Assembly: GCA_002682825.1 (NCBI GenBank)
Contig: NOKP01000005.1
Location: 558,001 to 622,000 of the forward strand
Origin: Neonectria sp. B-13
Taxonomy: Eukaryota; Ascomycota; Sordariomycetes; Hypocreales; Nectriaceae
Direction of reading: 5' to 3'
Length of the DNA: 64,000 nt
The translations under genes were made by a program, and so were the position numbers. Below are positions 10,493 to 20,950 of this stretch, one piece after another (the stretch's first letter is position 1; each line of letters starts with the position of its first letter). The notes beneath the pieces were generated by a model, which had not been told where the DNA came from, did not search any database, and was given only the letters and a program-made list of their open reading frames with translations.

Positions 10493-11790
10493 ATGGCGTC
10501 TTCACAGTCTGGTCTCCTGACTGAGTCGTCCAAAACGCTGCTCCCCATCTCCGAAGTCTCAGCCGCCATCGATGCATGCTCGCAACAGCTGAGAGCCGTC
10601 AACCAAAAGATCCACGACAATCCAGAGCTAGCTTACAAGGAAGTCACTGCTCACGATATTATCACGTCATTTCTTGAAGAGCATGGCTACGCCGTCACTC
10701 GCCACGCCTACGGCATTGACACATCCTTTGAGGCCGAGTATGGTGCTGGAGGGCGACTGGTAATCTTTTGCGCGGAATATGATGCATTGCCAGGCATCGG
10801 TCACGCATGTGGCCATAACTTGATTGCGACATCATCCCTCGCAGGTTTTATTGCGTTAGCTGAGACTGTCAAAAAGCTTGGTGTCAAAGGGCGAGTCCGC
10901 ATCTTGGGGACACCAGCCGAGGAGGGAGGCGCCGGCAAGGTCAAGCTCCTGGAAGCCGGAGCTTTCAGTGGCGATGTTGCAGCAGCCATTATGATGCATC
11001 CAACTGCAAATCATCACTTTCCTCCCGGTTTTACTGCTCTGGCCGGCGTCAAGTTCATCGCTAGCCTCAAGCTCCGAGTCGAGTTCCATGGACGTCCGGC
11101 ACATGCTGGTGGAGAGCCGTGGAAGGGGTTGAACGCTCTTGACGCTGCAGTGGCTGCCTACACGAGCATCTCCATGCTGAGGCAACAAATCCAACCTGAT
11201 GAACGCATTCACGGAGTCATTGAGGACGGTGGAACAGTACCTAATGTCATCCCAAAGTATTCACGAGTGAACTACTATATACGCAGCCCAACTCAGAAAC
11301 GCGGCGAACAACTACTGGCGCGAGTCAAGTCTTGCTTCGAGGCTGCTGCGGCAGCTACTGGCTGCACATTAAACTATATCCAGTTGAGTGATCCCTTCAC
11401 AATGACGTGGCGTACACTGACGTTCTCAGCACTCCCACGTACATGGACCTTCGCATCAATAATACCTTGAGTCGAGAATTCACCCAAGCCATGACTCTCA
11501 TGGGTGGAAAGGTCATCCCCCGAAGCGAGGAGCCCTTCACTTTCTCGACTGACATGGGAAATGTGTCTTACACCGTGCCGACATTCCACGGAGCGTTTGG
11601 AATCCCAGCGCCAAAGGACGCGATGCCGCATCAGCCTCGATTTGCCGAAGCTTCAGGAACGGATGCTGCTCACGAAGTGGCGATTTCTTGTGCAAAGGGA
11701 ATGGCCTTGTTGGGTTGGAGGGTGTTGACTGACGACGAGGTTGCACACAACGCCGTGACAGATTTCAACGAGAAGGAGTCATCGGATTGA
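10493..11790 (+). CDS. M20-family amidohydrolase/peptidase
   Basis: Exon 1 is 10493-11382 and exon 2 is 11430-11790. The 47-base intron (GTTGAG...CTGAC...CAG) joins NYI to HTPTYMDLRIN and gives 416 aa, the usual size for the M20D/ACY1L2-like group. A metal-binding block is visible at about residue 100 (LPGIGHACGHNLIA), the catalytic glutamate pair at about 142 (TPAEEGGAGK), the HPT motif near 170, and the dimerisation-domain motif HGRPAHAGGEPWKG. Family members hydrolyse N-acyl or peptide-like amides with two metal ions. No signal peptide is present, so it is likely cytosolic. The ATG follows TATATA at 10393-10398 by about 95 bases. The exact natural substrate cannot be told. Confidence 0.9.
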
Positions 11791-11952
11791 GATAGAGGCG
11801 CTGATTAATGATTCGACATGGGGATAAGTCATATTTAGATACATCCCATTTAATGCTTTGAAGTCTGTTATTCTTTACCGATCCCTATCAATGCTGCAAA
11901 AAGTTTCAAAGAGCATAAAAGCCGCAACAACAGACATGATAGACGGAAAAGT

Positions 11953-11964
11953 AATACGAGTATT
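11953..11964. promoter_or_regulatory. AATACGAGTATT palindrome upstream of methyltransferase
   Basis: A perfect AATAC-GA-GTATT site, identical over 12 bases to the one at 6017-6028. It lies 163 bases after the M20 stop and 262 bases before the methyltransferase ATG, so it most likely serves the methyltransferase. See the regulon finding. Confidence 0.5.
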
Positions 11965-12225
11965 TTGTGCTCTTAACATGAGTAGGTAAATCCATCTACA
12001 TCTGAAAGTTACGCCACAAAATGTCTCCAGCCACGTCTTCTAGCCACTAGTTGAGGCATCTTGGCGCCACCTGGCAATAGCATTCCGATGACCCGATGGT
12101 TGAAGGACGCGACAAGCCGACGACACTCACACATCCTTCACCAGCTTTGTTGAGTCCAGTTGGCTACCTTATCGACAATCATATCCTTTTTTATTAACAT
12201 CAAGAACGGCGAACCTTCTTCCATC

Positions 12226-13023
12226 ATGTCGGACTCGTCGGCACAACACCAAGTCGCGCACAAGGAGGGCAATGCGGGGAATGGCAATGAGCGCTTCAAC
12301 GCCGAGGCCGCCGCCTGGGACAGCAATCCCTTTGTACACGCCATGAGCCTCGAGGCCTGGAAAGCTATCCAGAAGTCTGTCCCGTCTCTACTGGAGTCTC
12401 CCGGGCAGCTAGATGTCCTGGAGATCGGCTGCGGAACCGGACTGCTCAGCTTGGAAGCCGCCGTCGCTGCGAATCGATTCGTGGCCGTCGACGCTGCTGA
12501 AGGCATGATCGACGTCCTTTCGTCTAAGCTCAGAAAGTCGAATTCAGGCGCACCTAGCAATATCCTACCTCTCGCGATTATGCTGGAAGACCCCGAGGAC
12601 AAGAGGATGCCCCCGGCCGACGAGGCCAACCCCGACGGCCCGAGACTCAAATTCGACCTTGTCCTTTCGCATCTAGTCCTACATCACATTCCGGATCTCA
12701 AACCGGTACTGAAGACGATGTTGGGCTGCTTGAAGACAGGCGGCGTGGTGGCATTGACCGACTTTGAGGACTTTGGACCTGAAGCGAGGCGGTTCCACCC
12801 CGAGTCCAAGATGGACGGCGTCGAGCGCCACGGTATCGGACGGAACTGGATGGCTGAGATGATGGACGAGGTTGGATTCCAAGATGTCAAGGTCGAGGTG
12901 GCATGGGAGCACACAAAGCTTGTCGAGAAGGTTCCTGGCGAGTTCAAACAGGGCACGCCCCTTAAGGGACAAGGAGAGCTAATGAAGTTCTCCTACCTCA
13001 TGTGCTTAGGCAAGAAGGCTTAG
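12226..13023 (+). CDS. SAM-dependent class I methyltransferase
   Basis: This is a 265-residue single-exon protein from ATG 12226 (MSDSSAQHQVAHK). The frame is open further upstream but has no earlier in-frame ATG. Motif I is clear, LDVLEIGCGTGLLSLEAA at about residues 65-80, followed by the acidic ribose-binding VAVDAAEGMIDVL. Later motifs are FDLVLSHLVLHHIPDLKPVL (motif IV/post-I region) and LKTGGVVALTDFEDFGPEA. The fold matches small-molecule UbiE/COQ5-like methyltransferases. The substrate is not evident. It has no transmembrane segment. It lies between the M20 gene and the 5S genes with a palindromic site in its promoter, so it may belong to the same regulon as the TF and RTA1 (inference). 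Confidence 0.88.
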   Translation: MSDSSAQHQVAHKEGNAGNGNERFNAEAAAWDSNPFVHAMSLEAWKAIQKSVPSLLESPGQLDVLEIGCGTGLLSLEAAVAANRFVAVDAAEGMIDVLSSKLRKSNSGAPSNILPLAIMLEDPEDKRMPPADEANPDGPRLKFDLVLSHLVLHHIPDLKPVLKTMLGCLKTGGVVALTDFEDFGPEARRFHPESKMDGVERHGIGRNWMAEMMDEVGFQDVKVEVAWEHTKLVEKVPGEFKQGTPLKGQGELMKFSYLMCLGKKA

Positions 13024-13148
13024 CAGGAAAACTTGTACCATAGACACGTATAGTATCCAGAAATCAATATTGCCACTCTTCTCTAGTGCCAGAGCCTCCC
13101 TTTCCCTCGCGTCAATCCTCATCTACTCCGAGACCAGCTCTAACCAGC

Positions 13149-13267
13149 ACATACGACCATAGCTCTTAGAAAATACGGGATCCCGTCCGCTCTCCCTTAG
13201 TCAAGCTAAGAAGCGGCGAATTAGTACTCGGGTCGGTGACGACCGGGGAATCCTCGCTGTTGTATGT
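13149..13267 (+). rRNA. 5S ribosomal RNA, copy 1
   Basis: A 119-base 5S rRNA gene, recognised from the conserved ACATACGACCAT start, the internal control region (GGGATCCCGTCCGCTCT, GTCGGTGACGACC) and the GTTGTATGT end that pairs with the 5' end. T-rich sequence (TCTTCTTTTT) follows as a Pol III terminator. Filamentous ascomycetes carry dispersed 5S genes, so its place between protein genes is normal. It differs from copy 2 at only four positions (13167, 13208, 13218, 13255), which form two paired sites. Confidence 0.93.
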
Positions 13268-13349
13268 CTTCTTTTTGGCTCTTTGTGGGTAATTTTTGTG
13301 GCAATAGGGTCACGATGCCCTCATGGGCTGGCTCGTTGCAGCCTCAGGT

Positions 13350-13468
13350 ACATACGACCATAGCTCTCAGAAAATACGGGATCCCGTCCGCTCTCCCTTA
13401 GTCAAGCTGAGAAGCGGCAAATTAGTACTCGGGTCGGTGACGACCGGGGAATCCTTGCTGTTGTATGT
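13350..13468 (+). rRNA. 5S ribosomal RNA, copy 2
   Basis: A second 119-base 5S gene 82 bases downstream of copy 1, same strand. It begins ACATACGACC, ends GTTGTATGT and runs straight into a T8 terminator. Relative to copy 1 it has C at position 19 with G at 60, and A at 70 with T at 107. Both helices stay fully paired, as expected for a working RNA. Confidence 0.93.
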
Positions 13469-13706
13469 TTTTTTTGGACTTCACGATAGCGTCAAATTAG
13501 CAAGCTCCGCAAAACGCACACTATGTCTGGACCGGTTCATTTTCCAACCACGTTAAGCAGAGCGAAGGAAGCAATGCCCTCCCAAGAACAACATTATCGT
13601 TTCGTCTTTTTGTCACAGAGTTTCGGGAGACATTCATCAATGCGAACGTGATCTGTGGAATTATACCTAATTACTTGATTGCTGGATTACCCCTGTCCAA
13701 CAGAAA

Positions 13707-15183
13707 TCATAAATTCTCCAGTCCCCTAAGTTCGGTTAGCAGACTAGTTCTAGTGAGTAGGATTGGACAACATACCTAGCGGCGATATCTTTCCTGAATA
13801 TCATCCCACTAAATTGTACACTTTGCACACCTTGGTACGCCTTGTCGACCGCGTCCCGAAGAGTAGGTCCGTACCCAGCTATGGAGAAGACTCGTCCTCC
13901 ATCGGTCCTCAGTTTGCCTCCGCTATAACCATTATCTCTTTTAGTCCCAGCATGGAATACCATGATGTCTTTAGGAGGAGGTTGAAGGACTATCTCCTTG
14001 CCAGTTTCATATTTGCCTGGATAGCCACTAGACGCGACGACGACGTTGCAGGCAAAACCAGGGCGCGTACTCAGTCGCACTTGGTCGAGAGTCCCTGTGG
14101 TACATGAATGAAGGACAGCAGCAAGGTCGGTATCCTCCGATAGAAGCATCATCATGCTCTGGGTCTCCGGGTCACCGAATCGAACGTTGTACTCGATGGC
14201 CTTTGGCCCAGTCGGAGTGATCATGACGCCGGTGAACAAAAGACCAACAAAAGAACGCCCTATAACCTTCAGTAAGACAGCTTGGTCTCTGTATACTGGG
14301 GTAGACTCACCATCGGCTCTCAACCCAGCAAAAGTTGGCACCAAGATCTCCCGATCAATCCGGTCCAGCATGTCCGGCGTGACGAATGGCACGGGTGAGT
14401 AGACGCCCATGCCTCCGGTATTGGGTCCCGTATTGCCCTCGCCGATGCGTTTGTGGTCCTGACCTGGCGGCAGCGAACGAAATGTTTTTCCATCGCTAAA
14501 GGTCAGGATGCTGATTTCATCGCCCTCCATAAACTCCTCGATCACCACCGATGACCCTGCTGCTCCAAACTTTTCGTCTTCCAAGATGTCGCGTACTTCG
14601 GCCAATGCCTTTGCAGTTGTCTCGGGAAGAACGACACCTTTTCCAGCAGCTAGACCATCAGCTTTGATAACAATGCGATGATCGATGGTTTCCACGTAGG
14701 TGATCGCCTCGTCCAGGTTATCGAAGCTTTTGTACGCTGCTGTGGGAATGTTATGTCTGTCCATGAAGGACTTGGCGAACACCTTCGATCCTTCCAACTC
14801 CGCGGCCGCTTTTGAAGGAGCAAAACACGGGATGGACACTGTATGATATCAGTTTGTTAGCAATTTCTTTTGCAAATGAGGTTTGACTAACCGCGTCGGA
14901 AGTAATCCTCGATCCCATCGACCACCGCATCATCCGGCCCGACGACAACAAGCCCAACATTGAGCGCCTTGGCACCTTCCGCGATTTTCTGATAGTCCAA
15001 GCCCTCAGGAGCATCCCGAAGGTTCGATACCTTGTCAAGGCCTTGCTGTGTACCTCCGTTCCCGGGATACACAAAGACGTGTCTCACGGATGGGGCCTGG
15101 CTTAGCTTCCAAGCAAGAGCGTGCTCTCGGCCGCCTTTGCCAATGAGCAGGACTTTCAGCTGGTTTTCTGGAAGTTCAGGCAT
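13707..15183 (-). CDS. Stand-alone phosphoribosylamine-glycine ligase (GARS)
   Basis: This enzyme joins glycine to phosphoribosylamine with ATP, the second step of purine synthesis. Exons are 15183-14892, 14838-13776 and 13725-13707. The introns (53 and 50 bases, both with GCTAAC) join DYFRR to VSIPCFAPS and RKDIAAR to GLENL. The product is 457 aa. N-terminal VLLIGKGGREHALAWKL, the ATP-grasp KADGLAAGKGVVLP, the GEGNTGPNTGGMGVYSPVP loop, AIEYNVRFGDPETQ and the C-terminal GMIFRKDIA are all present, so it looks catalytically complete. Usual fungal enzymes (Ade5,7 type) are GARS-AIRS fusions of about 800 aa. Here the AIRS half is absent, and the gene ends in a tiny five-codon exon. It is probably an extra copy (inference). 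Confidence 0.92.
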
Positions 15184-15684
15184 CTTGGGCTTGGTGCAGA
15201 AATATCGACAAAAAGAATTGCAGTGTTGTAAAAGCTATGTGTGCCTGAGCCTATTTATCACCGGATCTAACTTTGCATTGCGCATGGGAATGTCCGCCAA
15301 GGTTTTCGGACATGACTACTTAATGGTACGAGAATACTAGCACTGTGTTGTACTCATACAGCAGGGAAAACACGCTTATGTCATTGAATGGAAGGCAGGA
15401 ATCGTTGTTTATACCATCCCTCTTGTCATATAGAAGATGACCCCCGCCTTGTACCACTATAGCGGCGCGAGTTCTGCCTAAGTAACATCAAGGGGAGTCA
15501 CATCGCACACCGGTGACATCATCGCGCATTTTCTCTATTTTACATATATCTGATGCACGTCTTCAGGAAGAAAGACCGTCGACCCTTCAGGTCTAATTCC
15601 CACAGTATTGTAAGAATCTTTCACATCCACATCCATGAGCGGTGTCCAAAATTGAACTACAAAATCAGTCCCTAGCATACAACC

Positions 15685-16580
15685 ATGACAGACGAATTCT
15701 TTAAAAAAGCCCCCTCATCCTTTGCAAGCTACAATATCACGCAAGATCAAATAACCGCATTACAGGCATGTGTAAATGGCAAAATAACCCCCGAAGACGC
15801 CGCGAAGCTGTTGACAGTGCACCCAGAAGCCTCACCAACGCCGCTCGAGATGCAGCAGCGACTTGGCGGGCTGTGGACCTTGCTGAATGATACTGCAGTC
15901 GGCATAAGGTCTGCCCAACCGAAGATCATCTCCATTCTACAGACAATCCAAACCTTCCCGAGGGTAGAGGAACCAAAAGGAGAAGGAGAAGAGTATATGG
16001 ATTTTGATGATGGCTTCTTCTGGCGGGAGCTCACCGGTTGGGCTATCGACTGGGCCGATAATTACAACCGTAAGGCATTCAGCATACCTATATTCAATGT
16101 GTCATTGGCTGATTGGATCTACTAGACTACGCCGCTCGCGCCAACATCGAACCGTCACAAGGCCAAGAGCGCGCAGCTCGCAAGGAAGCCTGGATTAGTG
16201 CCAACGCTTACATGGCCCGGCTGGCTTCGACAGGTGACTTGGCGTTAACTTCCTACGGCGCAGCCCTAGAACGTGCCAACTATGCCATCGAGCGTGCTCT
16301 GGAGCGAGACCACGGTGATGAAGAACCTGACGATCTCGAGGCTGCCGCGCAGTTGTTCATCCACGCGGCCCCCGATCTGCATCGCCTTTCCAAGCAGGGG
16401 CCTCCAATCAATGGAACGCCGAGGTCAGATGGGCTTTGGCATGCCCAAGGCGGCTACTCTATAGAGCGGTGGACGTTCTGGATGGAGAGATGGGCCACGT
16501 TTGCTAGCGTAGAGAGCGTCTCTACCCAAGCCCGTGATGCCGCCGATGAGGCTTTTAAGGCTATGAAGAAGGTTGATTAG
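15685..16580 (+). CDS. DUF3632-type protein
   Basis: Exon 1 is 15685-16069 and exon 2 is 16126-16580. The 56-base intron (GTAAGG...CTGAT...TAG) joins ADNYN to HYAARANIE and gives 279 aa. The Trp- and Ala-rich helical pattern (FFWRELTGWAIDW, RKEAWISANAYMARL, YSIERWTFWMERWATF) fits the fungal DUF3632 family, whose biochemical role is not known. No signal peptide or membrane segment is seen. It is transcribed divergently from the GARS gene with about 500 bases between the starts. The family assignment is from pattern memory and should be confirmed by a profile search. Confidence 0.8.
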
Positions 16581-16786
16581 TGATAAAAGGCTCTGGTTGT
16601 TTCGAAGCCAAGGTGAAAGAGTTTAGAAACCAGCAAGCAACTTTGAGCAAGACGGATATGTTATGGACTTGTCACGACTCATGCTGCTTTTTGCACCATT
16701 TACTATGCAGTGAATGCTCCCATCAAGCTATTTCATTCGCCCCAAGCTTGGACTCAGAAACGCTATTCTTACTTGTCATGTGCTTT

Positions 16787-17869
16787 CTAATTTTCAGGCC
16801 ATACTGCCTTGGCCACTTTCTGCGCTACAAGCCTTTCAATTTTAATTCCTGGATGATGTCCATCAAACCATAGCTGCAGAATGTTAGCTTCATTCAAATC
16901 ATCAGGTAATTGAACCTACACAAGACAATCCATCTTTGTTTGCACAATCTTTGTCTGGCGCTCCGAGCGTCGAAGGGTCCCGAACTGCTTCCCAGAAGAT
17001 TTGCGAAGTATCGATGATTGATATCACGGCGTCATGATTGGCCTGCTTAAAAAGAATCATGTGGTATTGCATCAGGTTGTTCCATCGCTCGATGGCAAAT
17101 ATCAGTCTCTGGTATTGGTCGACATCGCCAATCTCCTCCGGATGCAATCTAGGCGTTAAGTTGATGGCTAAACAGGTCAGGCCAACATCTGGAAAAGGAT
17201 GACAGCCCGGAAAACGTACGAGGTAAGCTTAGAAGTACAAAGCGACGCAGGCCCATATCGTACAGAATCTGAATCTGTTCGAAAAAGCTCTGCATTACCC
17301 ACACCAGCCGCTCAGGCATGTCGTCGAGAAAGTACGAGACGCGAATATCATTCACCCCAAACCAAAACCCAGCGACACTGTTCTCCGCCGTCCACGGAGC
17401 AAACTCAGGCCTACTGCCGATACTGGCATTGAAGTGACCGACCTGATCAACGAAGCTAGGAGCACTGGAGGGCCTTGGGGTGAGGATGGTAGAATCGACA
17501 GTGCTACCTGATCGCGCATAGTTGTACGCCAGGGTCAATGTCGTGTTGAACTCGGTCACCATGAAGCCGACCCAGTTGCGACCACCTGCAGATGTCCATC
17601 CTGGAAGGGCTGGGTGACCTATCGGGTTTTCCGCCGACGGATTGAATTCTGTAGCCCCAACAGCAAGCTTGTCGAACCGGAAGCCAGTCTTGGAGTAGGA
17701 ATCACCGCTGTTTGATATTAGGACATGGTTTTGTGGCTGTTAGGGAGACGCACAACGTGATCAAGTACTTCACTTTCGACTCATCTGGTGGTACAAAAGT
17801 GGCAGCGTCTGCCTGTATTGAGTAGAGAAGCACAACGGACACTGCTACGATGAAGGAGAAGATCATCAT
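16787..17869 (-). CDS. Secreted SGNH/CE16-like carbohydrate esterase
   Basis: Four exons: 17869-17757, 17707-17220, 17167-16920 and 16873-16787, with introns of 49, 52 and 46 bases. They give 311 aa. The N-terminus is a signal peptide (FSFIVAVSVVLLYSIQADA). Block I is GDSYS at about residue 40 with the catalytic Ser, block III is the oxyanion FWFGVNDI, and the C-terminal WFDGHHPG supplies Asp287 and His290. CE16-type enzymes remove acetyl groups from hemicellulose oligomers outside the cell. The last exon is short but needed for the catalytic Asp/His. The first intron donor (GTTGTG) is weak and leaves ITGDSY where the family usually has ITFGDSY. That junction is the least certain. Confidence 0.85.
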
Positions 17870-19701
17870 GGCGATCCTCAGCTGGTGTTTGGAGCCGCAA
17901 CAGATATTGCTTGGACCGGCAACTCCCAATGTGTCGCGAATTTCTCTGGCATGATATCCGTCGCGTTGGGGCCATTGAGCTCATTCCCGAGGATAACGCG
18001 ACATGAAGGGGACCCCTTAGGGAGCGCGTTGTGGAGATTACTCCCCTAGATGTCTTGGAGTGATTGGCTTTCGTTGAAAGCTGCCGATGCAAGGGGGATT
18101 TATCTTTTTTTGCGTGGGACTCATCTGGTGGGGAGGGAGAAGTCGCTATTTTGAGGTAATCTCCCTGTGTTCCAGAACTGCCTTTCCATAGGCCAAGCGG
18201 AGCCTTTGACACTTTCAACACATGCCACAAGCGAGCGTGCGATGTGTGCTTGTGCTTTTCTGACTGCTTTTCAAGAGCAATAACGGTCAAAAAGGCAAAC
18301 GATGATGGGGTAGTGTTCTGATACGGACCGTCACTGGGGTATTCTTCCCTTGGGATTCGGCCGTCTCTTCGACGCCTACGATGCATAAATGCACAATAGC
18401 AATAACCTTGAAGCCATGTCGCCTGTATTCATACAAGAGCTATTCGCAAACCACAACTTCAAGACTACCCATAGTATCCCTTAAAGTAGTAAGGAAGGTT
18501 AGGGTACAACCCTATCGCCCTCCATCGCAATTAACTATTAATCACTTCAATGGGATTCCTCATTTGGGAAAGAATTTAGAGCCAATTCGTCAAGCATAAC
18601 TTCGGTTTCAAGTATCATCCCAATGATGCGCCCTAATTCATTATGTGTCAATGGCCGGGTCATCTGTTTAAAAGCCCGCCTCTTGGAAGCGAGAAGCCTC
18701 CTATCAGGACACTCAGCCCACGCCATGGTCCCATATAATTGTATCTCGCGCTCTTCTAGCAGGACCCCTGATGTTAAGTTGAAGAAGGCCAGCGAGTGCA
18801 GCTCTTGAGAGGTGAGTCACTGACCAAGATGGGACGTCAGCTGAGCTACTTTGTTCACAACACAGATGTAGCCTGGAAAGGCGGAAATGGCCGAGGGCCT
18901 AGAATGCTACCAATAAGACCTTGATTACTTCTTGGGACCCGGAGGAACATTTAAGTTGCGACATGCATTGACACAGTCCTTTGTACACGAGGAAAATAAG
19001 GAGAGTCATTGAGGTTAGATTGATGTTAGTAAAGGTACCAGAGTTCTTGGTCTTTTTAATGGGATTCTTTAAATGATGTTTGCCTGAGTTAATAATCATG
19101 GTGGTGGTTTTAATTGACCAAGCATCCATGCAAGGCTCGGCTCCGAGTACTCCTAAGCTCAGCTTTTAATGTTCACCAACTGGTGACAAGGGTTACCATA
19201 ACGTCATCATTCCCTCTTCAGGCTCATGGGTCATACTGTCAAGCAAGCTCTCCGCTTTGAAAAGGGTTCATAAGCTGCTTGTCGTCTTGTCCATATTGTT
19301 GGGAACTTATCCAACCCACACTCAAAACATGGGACCCACAAAGTGCCGACGCGCCTCGGCCGACATCTTCGCTTTGAGCTTTCGGTGACAGACAAAGTCC
19401 ACATCCAGCCGGTAAGAGTCGAATCGAAGCGTTCATGTCCGCGCTAACTTCCCAAAAAAGGAGGCAGCTTCTCCACTCCACATGGCATTCTTGAAGCAAT
19501 CTCACGTCCTACCGAGGCGCAAACAGGGCCTTGGTCCCCAACAATAGCAAAATAAAAATTGGTGAGCTCCATAGATTGTAAGAATACCTGTGACTAAAAG
19601 AAGTAGTATACCGCCGACTTGATGCTGTTGCTGCTTTCTTACTTCATCCGGTGTTCTTCATTCGCCTCTAGCAATATACGGATAGACGGACCAACGTCAA
19701 A
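17870..19701. other. Gene-free stretch
   Basis: No domain, tRNA or transposon end was recognised. Short frames on both strands look random and lack splice-consistent extensions. It separates the CE16 gene from the THEM6-like gene. Confidence 0.5.
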
Positions 19702-20610
19702 ATGACTGTTGTACTGAGTACGTTGAGGCAGTACGGGGAGGTGGTTTTCTCTTTCCTGCACTGGAAAACCATCCTGTTTGTGTTTGTTCTGGCCAACATC
19801 AAGAGCTGGCACTTCATGTGGCATGTCAGTATTTCCAATTCTCCCAAACCGTACTTTACTTAGTCCATGGCAACTGACAAGCAGCCCCCGTCAAAGGCCC
19901 GATTTCTTCGCGCCTTGATCCGTCGTTTAACGGACAGAGCACCGCCAAAGCACCTCAGCCCACGCTGCCTCTTCCTCCCCGCCATCAGCACCACGCGCTC
20001 TCCGTTGCTCGAGTGCGACTACAACATGCACAAGTCCAATTCGACGTATTTCACAGACCTTGACATCTCTCGTGGAAACACCTGCCTGGTGTTCTTCCGT
20101 GAGCCCTTCAACCCATTCCCCGGCCCCAATCATTTTATCATGATCCTCGGCGGGGCGCAATGCGTCTGGAGAAAGGAGATCTTGCCTTACCAAGCATACG
20201 AGCTGTGGACTCGTATTCTAACGTGGGACGACAAGTGGATATATCTCGTCAGCCATTTCGTCAAGCCAGGGCAGTTCAAGCCGAAGGAGTATGTCATGCA
20301 GCCGAGCTCAAGGCCGTCGAAGAAGAGCGAAACGGAAAGTGATTCCAAGAAGGATCCTCAAAAGGCCGTGTTTGCATCTTCAGTGGCGAGGTACGTCTTC
20401 AAGAACCAGCGACGCACCGTGGCACCAGAAAAGGTGCTGCGAAAGTGCGGACTCTTGCCGGAAGACGAGGCGGCGTTGGCCGAGGTGGAGAGGTTGAGGT
20501 TGAAATGGCTGTCCATCGCCCAACTTCAATCTGGCTGGGATATGGTCCACAGTCTCTTTGAGCCTGGTGAAACGGCTCTGGGCCACTATACGGATCTCTG
20601 GTGGCGATAG
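19702..20610 (+). CDS. THEM6-like thioesterase-fold protein
   Basis: Proposed exons are 19702-19824 and 19864-20610, giving 289 aa. Exon 1 encodes a hydrophobic N-terminal anchor (TILFVFVLANIKSWHFMWH). Exon 2 contains the family core LLECDYNMHKSNSTYFTDLD, resembling the 4HBT_2 hot-dog fold of THEM6 and fungal relatives, and ends in GHYTDLWWR. The proposed intron is only 39 bases (GTCAGT...TTAG), short for this genome, so the junction is uncertain. Without it the gene would start at ATG 19867 and be 247 aa without an anchor. Family members are ER or mitochondrial membrane proteins with a likely acyl-CoA-related role. No catalytic activity can be claimed from sequence alone. Confidence 0.7.
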
Positions 20611-20950
20611 TCGATTGGCACTTCCGAGAGACTTTCTTATGTATTAGAGCTAGGAATGGAAGGAAATAGAATAGAGGAAGACTTACACGATAGCTTGATA
20701 AATGATTATAACTGGCAATCTAGATTGGAAGCGGCTGGTAGCAGCAGTGTCATCGAGATGAAACAAACGTACTAATGTCGGAGACTTTTGTATTCAATCA
20801 TCCTCCGTAAAATTGAAACCAAGAGGATCATAGATAACTTTGGTGGCCTGGGTGGGCCAAGTACAGATTCGCCAGACCCATTGGATCCTTCGAAACACCA
20901 CCAATATGCCCAGCTCGCCAGATATGCTGAAGGCCAGTACTCTCTGGTAT

